In this document: in pieces, positions 1-8,261 of the stretch
How positions within the stretch are numbered: position 1 is the stretch's first letter
Layout: each line of letters opens with the position of its first letter
Translations under genes and position numbers: made by a program
The notes under the pieces: generated by a model
Databases searched by the model: none
Told to the model about the DNA's origin: nothing
The model's input: the letters and a program-made list of their open reading frames with translations, nothing else
Assembly: GCF_004361735.1 (NCBI RefSeq)
Contig: NZ_SNVV01000010.1
Location: 62,001 to 126,000 of the forward strand
Source of the DNA: Azoarcus indigens
GTDB taxonomy: Bacteria; Pseudomonadota; Gammaproteobacteria; Burkholderiales; Rhodocyclaceae
Length of the DNA: 64,000 nucleotides
Direction: 5' to 3'

Positions 1-60
1 TGAAGCATCGGCCGGGAGGGACCCGGTCTTGTACCAAGTAACTTTAAGGATTAGGGCAAT

Positions 61-264
61 ATGGCAACTGGCACTGTTAAGTGGTTCAATGATTCCAAGG
101 GCTTCGGCTTCATTACCCCTGACGATGGCAGCGAAGACCTGTTCGCGCACTTCTCGGCCATCAACATGAGCGGCTTCAAGACCCTGAAGGAAGGCGAGAA
201 GGTTTCCTTCGAGGTCACGCAGGGGCCCAAGGGCAAGCAGGCTTCCAACATCCAGAAGGCCTGA
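61..264 (+). CDS. cspA: Cold-shock protein, CspA family
   Basis: A 67-residue single cold-shock domain that binds single-stranded RNA or DNA and acts as an RNA chaperone in the cytoplasm. Both RNA-binding motifs are visible: RNP1 as KGFGFI (about residues 14-19) and RNP2 as DLFAHF (about 26-31). The length is exactly that of the family. The ATG is preceded by an AAGGA ribosome site near 46-50. The promoter lies off the left edge, so cold-inducible leader control cannot be judged. The gene ends before a long bidirectional terminator shared with rpmG. It could be a constitutive Csp paralogue; the family call is firm. Confidence 0.97.
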   Translation: MATGTVKWFNDSKGFGFITPDDGSEDLFAHFSAINMSGFKTLKEGEKVSFEVTQGPKGKQASNIQKA

Positions 265-302
265 TCGTCTCGGCGGGGCCGTCGCTTACAGGCAACGGTC
301 TG

Positions 303-354
303 CCAGAAAAAGCAGAAGGCCGCCGGGGAACCGGCGGCCTTCTGCTTTTTCTGG
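303..354. terminator. Perfect 24-bp bidirectional terminator between cspA and rpmG
   Basis: Two 24-nt arms (303-326 and 331-354) are perfectly complementary and close on a GGAA tetraloop. Each arm carries a GC core flanked by an A5 or T5 tract, so the hairpin can terminate transcription from both sides of this convergent gene pair. Seen directly in the sequence; function is inferred. Confidence 0.9.
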
Positions 355-385
355 AGTGCGTACGGCCGATGCCGTAGGTGTTACG

Positions 386-404
386 GGGCGGGCTGGGCCC
401 GCCC
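386..404. terminator. GC hairpin just downstream of rpmG
   Basis: An 8-bp stem, GGGCGGGC with GCCCGCCC, closes on a 3-nt loop directly after the rpmG stop on the minus strand. No T-tract follows, so it is more likely an mRNA 3' stabiliser or pause hairpin ahead of the stronger 303-354 terminator. Confidence 0.45.
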
Positions 405-412
405 GGTGCTGC

Positions 413-580
413 TTACTTCAGTTTGACTTCCTTGTACGGCACGTGCTTGCGAGCAACCGGGTCATACTTGTTGAACTCGAGCTTACCCGGGGTGGTGCGC
501 TTGTTCTTAGAGGTCGTGTAGAAATGACCGGTGCCGGCAGTGGATTCCAGCTTGATCTTTTCGCGGATGCCTTTGGCCAT
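413..580 (-). CDS. rpmG: 50S ribosomal protein L33
   Basis: A 55-residue protein beginning [13 protein letters not shown] and ending KEVKLK, the typical L33 length and pattern with the FYTTSKNKR segment. It is a component of the large ribosomal subunit near the E site. The zinc-binding CxxC pairs of the C+ type are absent, so this is the zinc-independent C- form. It lies 42 nt downstream of rpmB in the same direction, the usual rpmBG operon. The start was chosen at the ATG giving the canonical MAKG N terminus. Confidence 0.96.
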   Translation of the reverse strand: MAKGIREKIKLESTAGTGHFYTTSKNKRTTPGKLEFNKYDPVARKHVPYKEVKLK

Positions 581-622
581 GGCTTTCTCCGTTCTGTTCG
601 GTACGGCGGGGTGGACCCGCGG

Positions 623-859
623 TTACAGCTTCTCGCCGCGGGCGCGAAGCTCGGCAACGACGACGTCGATGCCTTTCTTGTCGATGGTGCGCAGACCCGC
701 GTTGGAAACGCGCAGGCGGATCCAGCGGTTTTCGCTCTCGCTCCAGAACCGGCGGTTTTGCAGGTTGGGCAGGAAGCGGCGCTTGGTTTTGTTGTTGGCG
801 TGGGAAACGTGATTTCCCACCATCGGTGCTTTACCGGTCACTTGGCAGACGCGAGCCAT
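623..859 (-). CDS. rpmB: 50S ribosomal protein L28
   Basis: A 78-residue L28, beginning [12 protein letters not shown] and carrying the conserved [15 protein letters not shown] and NLQNRRFW segments. It is a structural protein of the large ribosomal subunit. An in-frame upstream extension to about 1060 exists but does not resemble L28; the ATG at 859 gives the family's conserved N terminus and length. It is the first gene of the rpmB-rpmG pair. One early cysteine (CQVTGK) is present but the second zinc pair is missing, again the zinc-free form. Confidence 0.96.
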   Translation of the reverse strand: MARVCQVTGKAPMVGNHVSHANNKTKRRFLPNLQNRRFWSESENRWIRLRVSNAGLRTIDKKGIDVVVAELRARGEKL

Positions 860-977
860 ACGATGCTCCAGGGGAATTCGGATTGCGAAAAGCGTTCGAA
901 TATACCGTAGGTGACTAGGCAAAAGCAAGACCTTGAACGAGCATGCCTCATGCCCGGGCAGGGGAGCCGAACCGGAT

Positions 978-1661
978 TCACCTGCGTAGCAGTCCGTGCT
1001 CGGCGAAAGAGTAGGGGCGACCATGGGCTGGGATAATGAAATGGTCCAGAACCCGGACATCCACCAGCCCGAGCGCGTCCGTGAGCGTGCGGGTGAGTAC
1101 CTGGTCAGCGGTGCTCGGTTCGGCGGCCCCCGAGGGGTGATTGTGGGCGAGGATGACCGCCGCGGCGTTGCGGGACAGGGCGAGCTTCACTACCTCGCGG
1201 GGATAAACGCTGGTCTGCGTCAGCGTTCCCCTGAAGAGATCCACCGCTTCGATCAGGCTGTGACGGGCGTCCAGCAGTAGCACGCAGAAGGTCTCATGGG
1301 GAAGGTGACCCAGCCGCAGTTGCAGCCACTCGCGCACTGCAGCGGGCGAGTCGAAGATGTCACGCTCGCTGAGGCGTTCGCTGAGGGCGCGGCGGGCCAG
1401 TTCCATCACCGCCTGCAGTTGGGCATACTTCGCCAGCCCCATGCCGGGGATGGCCGAGAACTCTTCGGCGCCGGCCGCGCAGAGGCGGGTCAGCGTGCCG
1501 AAATGGGCGATGAGGTCGCGGGCCAGGTCCACCGCACTGCGGCCTTTCACTCCGACGCGCAGGAACAGCGCGAGCAGTTCTGCATCCGACAGGGCGTCCG
1601 GGCCGCGGCTGAGTAGTTTTTCCCGCGGTCTTTCTGTTTCGGGCCAGTCCGTGATCGCCAT
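978..1661 (-). CDS. radC: RadC family JAB-domain protein
   Basis: A 227-residue RadC-like protein. The N terminus (about 1-95) is a helix-hairpin-helix-type region with [14 protein letters not shown]. The C-terminal MPN/JAB domain has the metal motif: E156, H173-x-H175, S183 and D186 (HNHPSG...S..D). Despite the name, a DNA-repair role is unproven; the fold is that of a zinc metalloprotease-like domain. The gene diverges from coaBC with only 43 bp between the two start codons, so their promoters must overlap. Length and motifs are normal for the family. Confidence 0.93.
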   Translation of the reverse strand: MAITDWPETERPREKLLSRGPDALSDAELLALFLRVGVKGRSAVDLARDLIAHFGTLTRLCAAGAEEFSAIPGMGLAKYAQLQAVMELARRALSERLSERDIFDSPAAVREWLQLRLGHLPHETFCVLLLDARHSLIEAVDLFRGTLTQTSVYPREVVKLALSRNAAAVILAHNHPSGAAEPSTADQVLTRTLTDALGLVDVRVLDHFIIPAHGRPYSFAEHGLLRR

Positions 1662-1704
1662 CGCCTTATCCTGTTTGGGTACAACCCGATTTTAGCTGAA
1701 TGTC

Positions 1705-2916
1705 ATGATTGATCTGCAAGGCAAGAAACTGGTGCTGGGAGTGACCGGCGGCGTGGCGGCCTACAAGGCGGCGGAATTGGTGCGTCTGCTGGGCAAGGCC
1801 GGCGCCGAGGTACACGTGGTGCTGACCGAGGCTGGCGCGCATTTTGTCGGCGCGCCGACCTTTCAGGCCCTGTCCGGCAATCCGGTGTGGACCGACCTGT
1901 GGGACGTCCGCATGGACAACGGCATGGCACACATCGATCTCAGCCGCGACGCGGACGCGATCCTGGTGGCGCCGGCGACGGCAGACTTCATCGCCAAGCT
2001 GGCGCAGGGACGGGCGGACGACCTGCTTTCCACCCTGTGTCTGGCACGCGACTGTCCGCTGCTGCTGGCGCCGGCGATGAACCGGCAGATGTGGGAGCAC
2101 CCGGCAACCCGCCGCAACGCCGACACCGTCGCCGCCGACGGCGCGGTGCTGTTCGGCCCCGCCGCGGGCGACCAGGCCTGCGGCGAGATCGGCATGGGGC
2201 GCATGGAGGAGCCGGAGGCGTTGCTGGAACGCACGCTTGCCTTTTTCACGCCGAAGCAACTGGCGGGGCGCAAGGTGGTGCTGACTGCCGGCCCCACCTT
2301 CGAGGCGATAGACCCGGTGCGTGGGATTACCAACAGCAGCTCCGGCAAGATGGGCTATGCGCTGGCCCGCGCCTGTATTCGCGCCGGGGCCGAGGTGATA
2401 CTGGTCAGCGGGCCGGTGGCGCTGCCAGTACCGCCTGGCGCGCGGCGGGTGCCGGTGGCGAGCGCGCTGCAGATGCGCGATGCGGTGCTGGCGGCATTGC
2501 CGGGCACGGACGTCTTCATCGGTGTGGCCGCGGTAGCGGATTACCGGCCGGCGGAGTCGGCCGAGCACAAGATCAAGAAATCCGCAGTCGACCGCAGCCT
2601 GGCGCTGACGCCCAATCCGGACATCCTGGCCGAAGTCGCCGCGCTGCCGGATGCGCCCTTCTGCGTCGGCTTCGCCGCCGAGAGCCGCGATCTCGACACT
2701 TATGCCGAAGGCAAGCGCCGCAACAAGAAGCTGCCGCTGCTGGTCGGCAACCTGGTGGGCGATGGCCTGGGCGGCGACGACAACACCATCATCCTGTATG
2801 ACGATGCTGGCCGCCATCCGCTGCCGCGGGCGCCCAAGGCTGAGTTGGCGCAGCACATCGTCACCCACCTTGCTGCCTTGCTGGATGCGCGCGCCGCGTC
2901 CGGCAAGGTGGTCTGA
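1705..2916 (+). CDS. coaBC: Bifunctional phosphopantothenoylcysteine decarboxylase / phosphopantothenate-cysteine ligase
   Basis: A 403-residue fusion catalysing two consecutive steps of coenzyme A synthesis. The N-terminal CoaC flavoprotein half has GVTGGVAAYKA, the active-site His76 (AHIDL), PAMN at 123-126 and the substrate-recognition flap with Cys159 (ACGEIGMGRM). The CoaB half starts near 187 with TAGPTFEAIDPVR, NSSSGKMG (210-217) and the KIKK segment. All key residues are present. The gene is followed after 18 bp by dut, the common coaBC-dut pairing, and is probably co-transcribed with it. Confidence 0.97.
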   Translation: MIDLQGKKLVLGVTGGVAAYKAAELVRLLGKAGAEVHVVLTEAGAHFVGAPTFQALSGNPVWTDLWDVRMDNGMAHIDLSRDADAILVAPATADFIAKLAQGRADDLLSTLCLARDCPLLLAPAMNRQMWEHPATRRNADTVAADGAVLFGPAAGDQACGEIGMGRMEEPEALLERTLAFFTPKQLAGRKVVLTAGPTFEAIDPVRGITNSSSGKMGYALARACIRAGAEVILVSGPVALPVPPGARRVPVASALQMRDAVLAALPGTDVFIGVAAVADYRPAESAEHKIKKSAVDRSLALTPNPDILAEVAALPDAPFCVGFAAESRDLDTYAEGKRRNKKLPLLVGNLVGDGLGGDDNTIILYDDAGRHPLPRAPKAELAQHIVTHLAALLDARAASGKVV

Positions 2917-2934
2917 CGCAACCAAGGAACCCAA

Positions 2935-3384
2935 ATGCATCGCATCGACGTCAAGCTTCTCGACCCCCGCCTCAAGTCGCATCCGCCGGCCTACGCTACG
3001 GCCGGTTCCGCCGGACTGGACCTGAGGGCCTGTCTGGATGCGCCGGTGGTGCTGCACCCGGGCGAGACTACGCTGGTCCCGAGCGGCCTGGCCATCCACC
3101 TGGCCGATCCCGGGCTGGCGGCGATGGTGCTGCCGCGTTCCGGCCTGGGACACAAGCACGGCATCGTGCTCGGCAACCTCGTCGGCTTGATCGATTCGGA
3201 CTACCAGGGCCAGATCTTCGTCTCGGTGTGGAACCGCGGCCGGGACGCCTTCACCATCCAGCCGATGGAGCGCATCGCTCAGCTGGTGGTGGTGCCGGTG
3301 CTGCAGGTGGGGTTCAACGTCGTCGATGACTTTGCGGCGAGCGACCGAGGCGCCGGTGGATTCGGCAGCACCGGCAAGCACTGA
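2935..3384 (+). CDS. dut: Deoxyuridine 5'-triphosphate nucleotidohydrolase (dUTPase)
   Basis: A 149-residue trimeric dUTPase that hydrolyses dUTP to dUMP, keeping uracil out of DNA and supplying dTMP precursor. The five motifs are in order: [22 protein letters not shown] (with the catalytic Asp), ERIAQLVV and the C-terminal [10 protein letters not shown] arm that closes over the nucleotide. Length is standard. It sits in an apparent coaBC-dut-NUDIX operon; the NUDIX gene either overlaps its 3' end or starts directly after its stop. Confidence 0.97.
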   Translation: MHRIDVKLLDPRLKSHPPAYATAGSAGLDLRACLDAPVVLHPGETTLVPSGLAIHLADPGLAAMVLPRSGLGHKHGIVLGNLVGLIDSDYQGQIFVSVWNRGRDAFTIQPMERIAQLVVVPVLQVGFNVVDDFAASDRGAGGFGSTGKH

Positions 3385-3814
3385 GGTGCGGCGGCACGCC
3401 GGGATCCCGACCGGCGTCCATGTCGTCTGCGAACGGGGAGGCCGGGTATTGCTGATGCGCCGCGCCGGCACCGGCTTCTTCGATGGCCTCTACAGCCTGC
3501 CTGGCGGGCATGTGGAGGAGGGCGAGTCGGTGCGGGCCGCGGCGGCGCGGGAGCTGGCCGAGGAGACGGGCCTGAGGGTGCAGGCGGGGGCGCTGGAGTG
3601 GCTGGGCGTGGTGCATCGCCGCTCCGACAGCAACCGCATCGATTTCTTCCTGCGCGCCCGCGAATGGCAGGGCGAAGCGCAGATCCTGGAGCCGGACAAG
3701 TGCGACCGCTTGGTCTGGTGCGACGCGGCCGCAGTGCCGGCGGAAACCGTGCCTTATGTGCGTGTCGCGTTGAGCCAGCCGCAGGCGCCGTGGATGCTGG
3801 AGCTGGGCTGGTAG
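3326..3814 (+). CDS. NUDIX hydrolase
   Basis: A MutT-like pyrophosphohydrolase, up to 162 residues. The Nudix box reads [10 protein letters not shown]...RELAEETGL, matching Gx5Ex7REUxEExGU, so metal-dependent catalysis is expected. Substrate is unknown. Two starts are possible: ATG 3326, overlapping dut by 59 bp, or GTG 3386, just after the dut stop. The domain proper begins near [19 protein letters not shown], after the GTG, so the shorter form loses nothing essential. Neither start has a strong ribosome site. It is probably translationally coupled to dut, and housecleaning of nucleotides is a plausible role. Confidence 0.9.
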   Translation: MTLRRATEAPVDSAAPASTEVRRHAGIPTGVHVVCERGGRVLLMRRAGTGFFDGLYSLPGGHVEEGESVRAAAARELAEETGLRVQAGALEWLGVVHRRSDSNRIDFFLRAREWQGEAQILEPDKCDRLVWCDAAAVPAETVPYVRVALSQPQAPWMLELGW

Positions 3815-3842
3815 GTGCTGCCCGGGCGGCGGGATGAAGCAG

Positions 3843-3866
3843 AAGGGCCGGCAATTGCCGGCCCTT
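3843..3866. terminator. Bidirectional terminator between the NUDIX gene and fccB
   Basis: A perfect 24-nt palindrome (arms 3843-3854 and 3855-3866) with a GC core bounded by AA and TT lies between the convergent NUDIX and fccB genes. No long T-tract is present. Termination is inferred from position and stem strength. Confidence 0.65.
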
Positions 3867-3901
3867 GCCACGTCTGTCGTGCGCCTGGAGCAGCCTGCAG
3901 G

Positions 3902-5179
3902 TCAGCCCAGCATGTCCGCCCAGATGTTGCGCGCCCAGGACAGCGCGTATTCCCCTTCCAGCTCGCTGGCTGCGGTTGATACGCCGCCTGCGCCGGCAAC
4001 CGGCACCGGCTGTTTCTTCTCTGCGTCGTACTGGTGCACCGAGGCGATGTGGATCACCCGCTTGGCATCGACGAAGCTGTAGCAGGTGTTCATCACCACT
4101 GGTGCCGGGTTGGGCGCCTCGCCAGCGAGCAGGTTGAGAATGGCGGCGGTGGCGACCTTGGCATGCTGGTTGGCCATGTGGCCGGACTTCGGCATGGCCG
4201 GGCCGGGGAACAGTGCGTCGCCTAGCACGTGCACGCCGGGAACGCCCTTGGCCTCGTAGCTCAGCCAGTCGATCTCCACCCACCGCTCATTGAGCAGCGG
4301 CAGGCCGGCGTTGCGGGCGATGTCGCCGGCGCGCATCGGCGGGATCACGTTCAGCACGTCGGCGTGGATCCTGTCGAACTCCAGCTCCGCCGTCAGGCTG
4401 GCGGCATCCACGCTGCGCAGCTCGCTGTTCGGGTGGTACTCCAGCAGCGCGCCGTACTCGGCGAAGGCGGCGGTGAACAGCGCTTTCTTGGACTGGATCT
4501 CCGGGTTGGCGTCGAACACCAGCACCTTGGATTTGGGTTTGTTGCGGCGCAGGTAGTCGGCCACCACACTGGCGCGCTCGTAGGGGCCGGGCGGGCAGCG
4601 GTAGGGCGTCTGGGGGATGTGCATGGCGAAGACGCCGCCGTCTGGCATGGCTTCCAGTTGCTGGCGCAGCAGCACCGTCTGGCGGCCGGCTTTCCAGGCG
4701 TGGGGAATGCGCTCCTGCTGGCCGTCCAGGCCGGCGACCGCGCCGGGAATGAAGTCGACGCCAGGGGAGAGCACCAGGCGGTCGTAGCTCAGCGTACCGC
4801 TGGCGGAGGTATGGACCTGGCGGCTGGTGGTATCGATGCGGGTGACTTCGTCCTGCACCAACCTCACGCCCCAGCGGCTGCGCAGGGTGTCGTAGCCCAC
4901 CGTGATGTCGCCCATCTGCTTCACGCCGCCCACCACCAGGTTGGAGATGGGGCAGGAGATGAACACCGGGTTGCGCTCCACCAGGGTGACGGCGACGGTG
5001 CCCTGGCTCCACATGCGCAGGTATTTGGCGGCGGTGGCGCCGCCGTAGCCGCCGCCGACGATGACTACATGGCCCGCATTGCGGCTGCCACCGCCGGCGC
5101 AGGCGGAGAGGCCCGCCAGCATCGTGCTTCCGGCGGCCAGCGCGGCGGCGGACTTGATGAAGTTGCGTCTGCTCGACAT
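3902..5179 (-). CDS. fccB: Flavocytochrome c sulfide dehydrogenase, flavoprotein subunit
   Basis: A 425-residue periplasmic FAD protein that oxidises sulfide, passing electrons to its cytochrome partner. It has a twin-arginine signal (SRRNFIK, residues 3-9), a dinucleotide fold VGGGYGGA at 41-48, Cys76 in SCPISN (the position of the covalent FAD cysteine), and Cys195 with Cys366 at the positions of the redox-active disulfide of FccB. The C terminus matches the FCSD flavin-binding domain. The signal also holds a lipobox-like LSAC ending at Cys27. The start at 5179 is chosen for the Tat signal. It follows the cytochrome gene after 14 bp. Confidence 0.94.
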   Translation of the reverse strand: MSSRRNFIKSAAALAAGSTMLAGLSACAGGGSRNAGHVVIVGGGYGGATAAKYLRMWSQGTVAVTLVERNPVFISCPISNLVVGGVKQMGDITVGYDTLRSRWGVRLVQDEVTRIDTTSRQVHTSASGTLSYDRLVLSPGVDFIPGAVAGLDGQQERIPHAWKAGRQTVLLRQQLEAMPDGGVFAMHIPQTPYRCPPGPYERASVVADYLRRNKPKSKVLVFDANPEIQSKKALFTAAFAEYGALLEYHPNSELRSVDAASLTAELEFDRIHADVLNVIPPMRAGDIARNAGLPLLNERWVEIDWLSYEAKGVPGVHVLGDALFPGPAMPKSGHMANQHAKVATAAILNLLAGEAPNPAPVVMNTCYSFVDAKRVIHIASVHQYDAEKKQPVPVAGAGGVSTAASELEGEYALSWARNIWADMLG

Positions 5180-5193
5180 GGCTGCGCTCCGGA

Positions 5194-5493
5194 TCAGTGG
5201 CGGGTGGAGAGGTGATCGACGATCAGTGCGATCTGCTCGTCGGAATAGCCCTTGGCGATCTGGTGCATGATCGTCGCCGGCCGTTTGCCCGCCTTGAAAT
5301 CCTGCATCTTCTGCAGCAGTTCGGCGCGGGATTGTCCGGCCAGCCGCGGCATCGCGCCGGTGCTGGCGCCTTCGGTGCCGTGGCAGCTGGCACAGGTGGC
5401 GGCGAGGTTGCGCGCCAGCTGCGGGTCCTGCGCCCGGGCGGCGGTCGCGGCCAGGACGCAGAGCGCGGCGCCCAGCATGGTATGAAGCTTCAT
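5194..5493 (-). CDS. fccA: Monoheme cytochrome c subunit, FccA-like
   Basis: A 99-residue secreted class I cytochrome c: signal peptide to about residue 21 (ARAQ), heme motif CASCH at 34-38, and a Met-containing C-terminal region (ATIMHQIAKGY) for the sixth ligand. It lies immediately upstream of fccB and so is the likely electron acceptor subunit of sulfide dehydrogenase. The classical FccA of purple sulfur bacteria is diheme; this is the short single-heme version found in some other sulfur oxidisers. It is the first gene of the fcc transcript, diverging from sox. Confidence 0.88.
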   Translation of the reverse strand: MKLHTMLGAALCVLAATAARAQDPQLARNLAATCASCHGTEGASTGAMPRLAGQSRAELLQKMQDFKAGKRPATIMHQIAKGYSDEQIALIVDHLSTRH

Positions 5494-5645
5494 CGGTCTC
5501 TCCTGGTTCTCCTGGGTTTGGGGGCGCGCAACGATGGGCTGCGAGTATATCCCGGCGGAATGAGCGGATCGGGCCGCGGGCTCGCCGGCCTGCCTCCGAC
5601 AAGATGGGGTGGGCAGGCGTTCTCGGCCGCCGCGCGTCGCGGCGC

Positions 5646-5687
5646 CGCCAAGGGATATGCGCGTCTGTCCTGGCTATGCCCTTGGCG
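5646..5687. promoter_or_regulatory. Inverted repeat in the fcc-sox divergent intergenic region
   Basis: The 353-bp gap 5494-5846 separates divergent fccAB and soxYZAXB. It holds a 9-nt inverted repeat, CGCCAAGGG at 5646-5654 and CCCTTGGCG at 5679-5687, spaced by 24 nt, which could be a regulator site or a leader hairpin. A TAAAAT at 5762-5767 may be a -10 box for sox, without a well-placed -35. No gene is visible in the gap. Confidence 0.4.
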
Positions 5688-5846
5688 TGGATTCTCCGGG
5701 TTTGCCACGCCGCACGGAGGGCGAGCCGGGCGTATTGGAAAAATAGCTCGCGGCGCTAAGGTAAAATGTGCGGTTTCGCGTTCCAAGCCGCTGCGCTGTA
5801 GCCCCGGGCGGGTAAGGGAAAACGCGTTCATGAACAGGAGAAGCAG

Positions 5847-6314
5847 ATGGACCACAAGCGCAGGGATACCCTGAAGGCGGGCGGCGGGCTGGGCATTTTC
5901 GGCCTGCTGGTCGCGGCTGGCCTGATCAAGCCGGAACTGGCCGAAGCGGCCTGGAACAAGAGCGCCTTCGAGGCCAAGAACCTGGAAAGTGCGCTGGCGG
6001 CGCTGGGTGCCGGCAAGCCGGGCGACAGTGCGGATGTGCAGCTGAACACGCCGGACATCGCCGAGAACGGCGCGGTGGTGCCGGTGGGCGTGATCAGCAA
6101 GCTGCCCAACACCGAGCAGATCGCCATCCTGATCGAGAAGAACCCCAATCTGCTGGCGGCCAAGTTCGAGATTCCCGCCGGTACCGCGGCCGAAGTGCAG
6201 ACCCGGGTGAAGATGGGCCAGACCTCCGACATCTACGCGGTGGTGAAGGCGGACGGCAAGTTCTACGTTACCAAGAAGGAAGTGAAGGTCACCCTCGGCG
6301 GCTGCGGCGGCTGA
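5847..6314 (+). CDS. soxY: Thiosulfate oxidation carrier protein SoxY
   Basis: A 155-residue periplasmic carrier on which Sox intermediates are covalently held. It has a twin-arginine signal (HKRRDTLKAGGG) and, decisively, the C-terminal GGCGG swinging arm whose cysteine carries the sulfur substrate. An AGGAG-like site precedes the ATG. It is first in the soxYZAXB order and pairs with SoxZ, 21 bp downstream, as a heterodimer. The Tat signal fits export of a folded SoxYZ complex. Confidence 0.97.
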   Translation: MDHKRRDTLKAGGGLGIFGLLVAAGLIKPELAEAAWNKSAFEAKNLESALAALGAGKPGDSADVQLNTPDIAENGAVVPVGVISKLPNTEQIAILIEKNPNLLAAKFEIPAGTAAEVQTRVKMGQTSDIYAVVKADGKFYVTKKEVKVTLGGCGG

Positions 6315-6335
6315 ACCGGGCACAGGAGAAAGAGA

Positions 6336-6647
6336 ATGGCAAACCCGATGCGTATCCGCGCCGCGGTGAAGGATGGCTTTACCGAAGTGCGCGTGCTCAT
6401 GTCCCACGTCATGGAAACCGGCCAGCGCAAGGATTCCAGCGGCGCGCTGGTGCCGGCCCACTTCATCACCGAGCTCACCGCCAAGCACAACGACAAGGTG
6501 GTGCTGTCGGCCCAGTTCGGCCCCTCGGTGTCCACCAACCCCTACCTGTCCTTCAAGTTCGAGGGCGGGGCCAAGGGCGACAAGATCGTCGTCAGCTGGG
6601 TGGACAACAAGGGCGACAGCCGCAGCGACGAAGCCCAGATCGCCTGA
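6336..6647 (+). CDS. soxZ: Thiosulfate oxidation carrier complex protein SoxZ
   Basis: A 103-residue partner of SoxY, with no signal of its own, so it would be exported bound to SoxY. Family features are the N-terminal PMRIRAAVKDG and the immunoglobulin-like pattern with VRVLMSHVMETGQRKD and VVSWVDNKGDS. A clear AGGAGAAAG ribosome site lies before the ATG. Position between soxY and soxA is the standard one. Confidence 0.96.
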   Translation: MANPMRIRAAVKDGFTEVRVLMSHVMETGQRKDSSGALVPAHFITELTAKHNDKVVLSAQFGPSVSTNPYLSFKFEGGAKGDKIVVSWVDNKGDSRSDEAQIA

Positions 6648-6738
6648 CGGGGCCGCGTGCCGGGCCTCGCCGGCCACGCCGCGGGCCCTTGGCGGTCCGC
6701 TCAAAACCAGACCAATCATCCGTCCCCGGAGACGCAGC

Positions 6739-7533
6739 ATGAGAAAGACCCTGGGCATGGCCGCGCTGGCGGCGATGCTGGCGGGCGGCGCACAGGCGCA
6801 ATCCACCGCCGATGAGATCGCCAAGTACCGCGAGATGATCGCTGACGGCAACCCTGCCGAACTGTTCGAGATGGAAGGCGAAAGCCTGTGGAAGACGCCG
6901 CGCGGGCCGAAGAAGGCCACGCTGGAGCAATGCGACCTTGGCCAGGGGCCGGGCGTGGTGGATGGCGCTTTCGCCCGGATGCCGCGCTATTTCGCCGATA
7001 CCGGCCGGGTGCAGGACCTCGAATCCCGCCTGCTCACCTGCATGGAAACCCTGCAGGGCATTCCCGCCTCCGCGGTGGTGGACGGCGACTGGAACAAGGG
7101 CGAGCGCAAGACCATGGATGCGCTGGCGGCCTACGTCGTCACCCATTCCCGTGGCCAGAAAATCCAGCTGGACCTCGCCAATCCCCAGACCCGCCGCATG
7201 TACGAGCTGGGCAAGCGCGCCTTCCACTACCGCAGCGGGCCGATGGACTTCTCCTGTGCCACCTGCCACGGCGAGGACGGCAAACGCATCCGCCTGCAGG
7301 ATCTGCCCAACCTCACCCACAAGGAAGGCGCCATCGCCGCCTGGGGCAGCTGGCCGGCCTACCGGGTGTCCAATAGCCAGTTCTGGACCATGCAGCACCG
7401 CCTCAACGACTGCTTCCGCCAGCAGCGCACCGCCGAGCCGGTGTTCGCCTCCGAAGTGACGGTGGCGCTGTCGGTCTACATGGCGGCCACCGCCCAGGGC
7501 GGCGTGCTGCAAACCCCTGGACTGAAGCGTTGA
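6739..7533 (+). CDS. soxA: Sulfur oxidation c-type cytochrome SoxA
   Basis: A 264-residue secreted cytochrome that with SoxX attaches thiosulfate to the SoxY cysteine. Signal peptide to about residue 20 (AQA). A single heme motif, CATCH, is at 173-177, and Cys225 in NDCFRQQ matches the conserved cysteine heme ligand of the active site. The N-terminal half keeps Cys65 and Cys101 but no second CxxCH, so this is the monoheme SoxA type. The start at 6739 is chosen for the signal peptide; the reading frame is open further upstream without homology. Confidence 0.96.
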   Translation: MRKTLGMAALAAMLAGGAQAQSTADEIAKYREMIADGNPAELFEMEGESLWKTPRGPKKATLEQCDLGQGPGVVDGAFARMPRYFADTGRVQDLESRLLTCMETLQGIPASAVVDGDWNKGERKTMDALAAYVVTHSRGQKIQLDLANPQTRRMYELGKRAFHYRSGPMDFSCATCHGEDGKRIRLQDLPNLTHKEGAIAAWGSWPAYRVSNSQFWTMQHRLNDCFRQQRTAEPVFASEVTVALSVYMAATAQGGVLQTPGLKR

Positions 7534-7543
7534 GGTGCCCACG

Positions 7544-8161
7544 ATGAAAGCTGTTTCCATCCTGCGGCCGGCGCTTGCCGCCCTGCTGGCCGCCACCGCC
7601 GGCCTGAGCGCCGCCGCCGGCGAAGACTACGACGCGCAGGTGCGCGAGATGATGCAGTCCTCCTTCAAGGAGAACGGCATCGCCAGCAAGTACCGCCAGC
7701 TTCAGCTGGACTTCCAGAAAACCTGTTCCGCGCTGGTGCCGCCGTCGGCGGAAGCCATGCGGCAGATCGAAGCCGAGCAGATGCAGACGGTGCGCTGGCC
7801 GGCCGACGGCAAGTTCTTCGGCGACTGGAAGGAGGGCGAGAAGATCGCCCAGAGTGGCCGCGGCCTCACCTGGACGGACAAGGCCGGCGAGAGCAACGGC
7901 GGCGGCTGCTACAACTGCCACCAGCTGGCGCCGCAGGAACTCTCCTTCGGCACCATAGGCCCCAGCCTGCACCGCTACGGCAAGCTGCGCGGCAGCGACG
8001 AAGGCATGGTCAAGTACACCTGGGGCAAGCTGTGGAACGCCAAGGCCTACAACGCCTGCTCGCAGATGCCGCGCATGGGCGACGCCCATATCCTCAGCGA
8101 AGCCCAGATCAAGCATGTGATGGCCTACCTGTTCGACCCGGCCTCGCCGGTCAACCAGTAG
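7544..8161 (+). CDS. soxX: Sulfur oxidation c-type cytochrome SoxX
   Basis: A 205-residue secreted monoheme cytochrome, partner of SoxA. Signal peptide to about residue 25, heme motif CYNCH at 122-126, and a methionine-containing SQMPRMG segment near 173-179 for the distal ligand. The ATG at 7544 lies 10 bp after the soxA stop; a GTG 9 nt upstream is also in frame. The domain is preceded by a roughly 100-residue N-terminal region, as in longer SoxX variants. A strong intrinsic terminator follows directly. Confidence 0.95.
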   Translation: MKAVSILRPALAALLAATAGLSAAAGEDYDAQVREMMQSSFKENGIASKYRQLQLDFQKTCSALVPPSAEAMRQIEAEQMQTVRWPADGKFFGDWKEGEKIAQSGRGLTWTDKAGESNGGGCYNCHQLAPQELSFGTIGPSLHRYGKLRGSDEGMVKYTWGKLWNAKAYNACSQMPRMGDAHILSEAQIKHVMAYLFDPASPVNQ

Positions 8162-8175
8162 GCTGCCCGGCCAGC

Positions 8176-8207
8176 GGCGGCGCTTCTCGCGGAGCGCCGC
8201 CTTTTTT
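8176..8207 (+). terminator. Intrinsic terminator between soxX and soxB
   Basis: A 9-bp stem, GGCGGCGCT (8176-8184) with AGCGCCGCC (8193-8201), is followed by six T residues. This is a textbook terminator 14 nt after the soxX stop, yet soxB lies downstream on the same strand. soxB should then depend on read-through or on its own promoter in the 54 bp that follow. Confidence 0.88.
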
Positions 8208-8261
8208 CATTCCCGTTCTTCTGCTGTGGCCGATGCCGGCCGCAGCCCGCGGAGCCCGCCC

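Noticed and set aside
1666-3471. Long minus-strand open frame of about 600 codons opposite coaBC and dut
   Set aside because: The plus strand has clear CoaBC and dUTPase motifs; the antisense product is a His/Arg/Gln-rich shadow typical of GC-rich codon bias.
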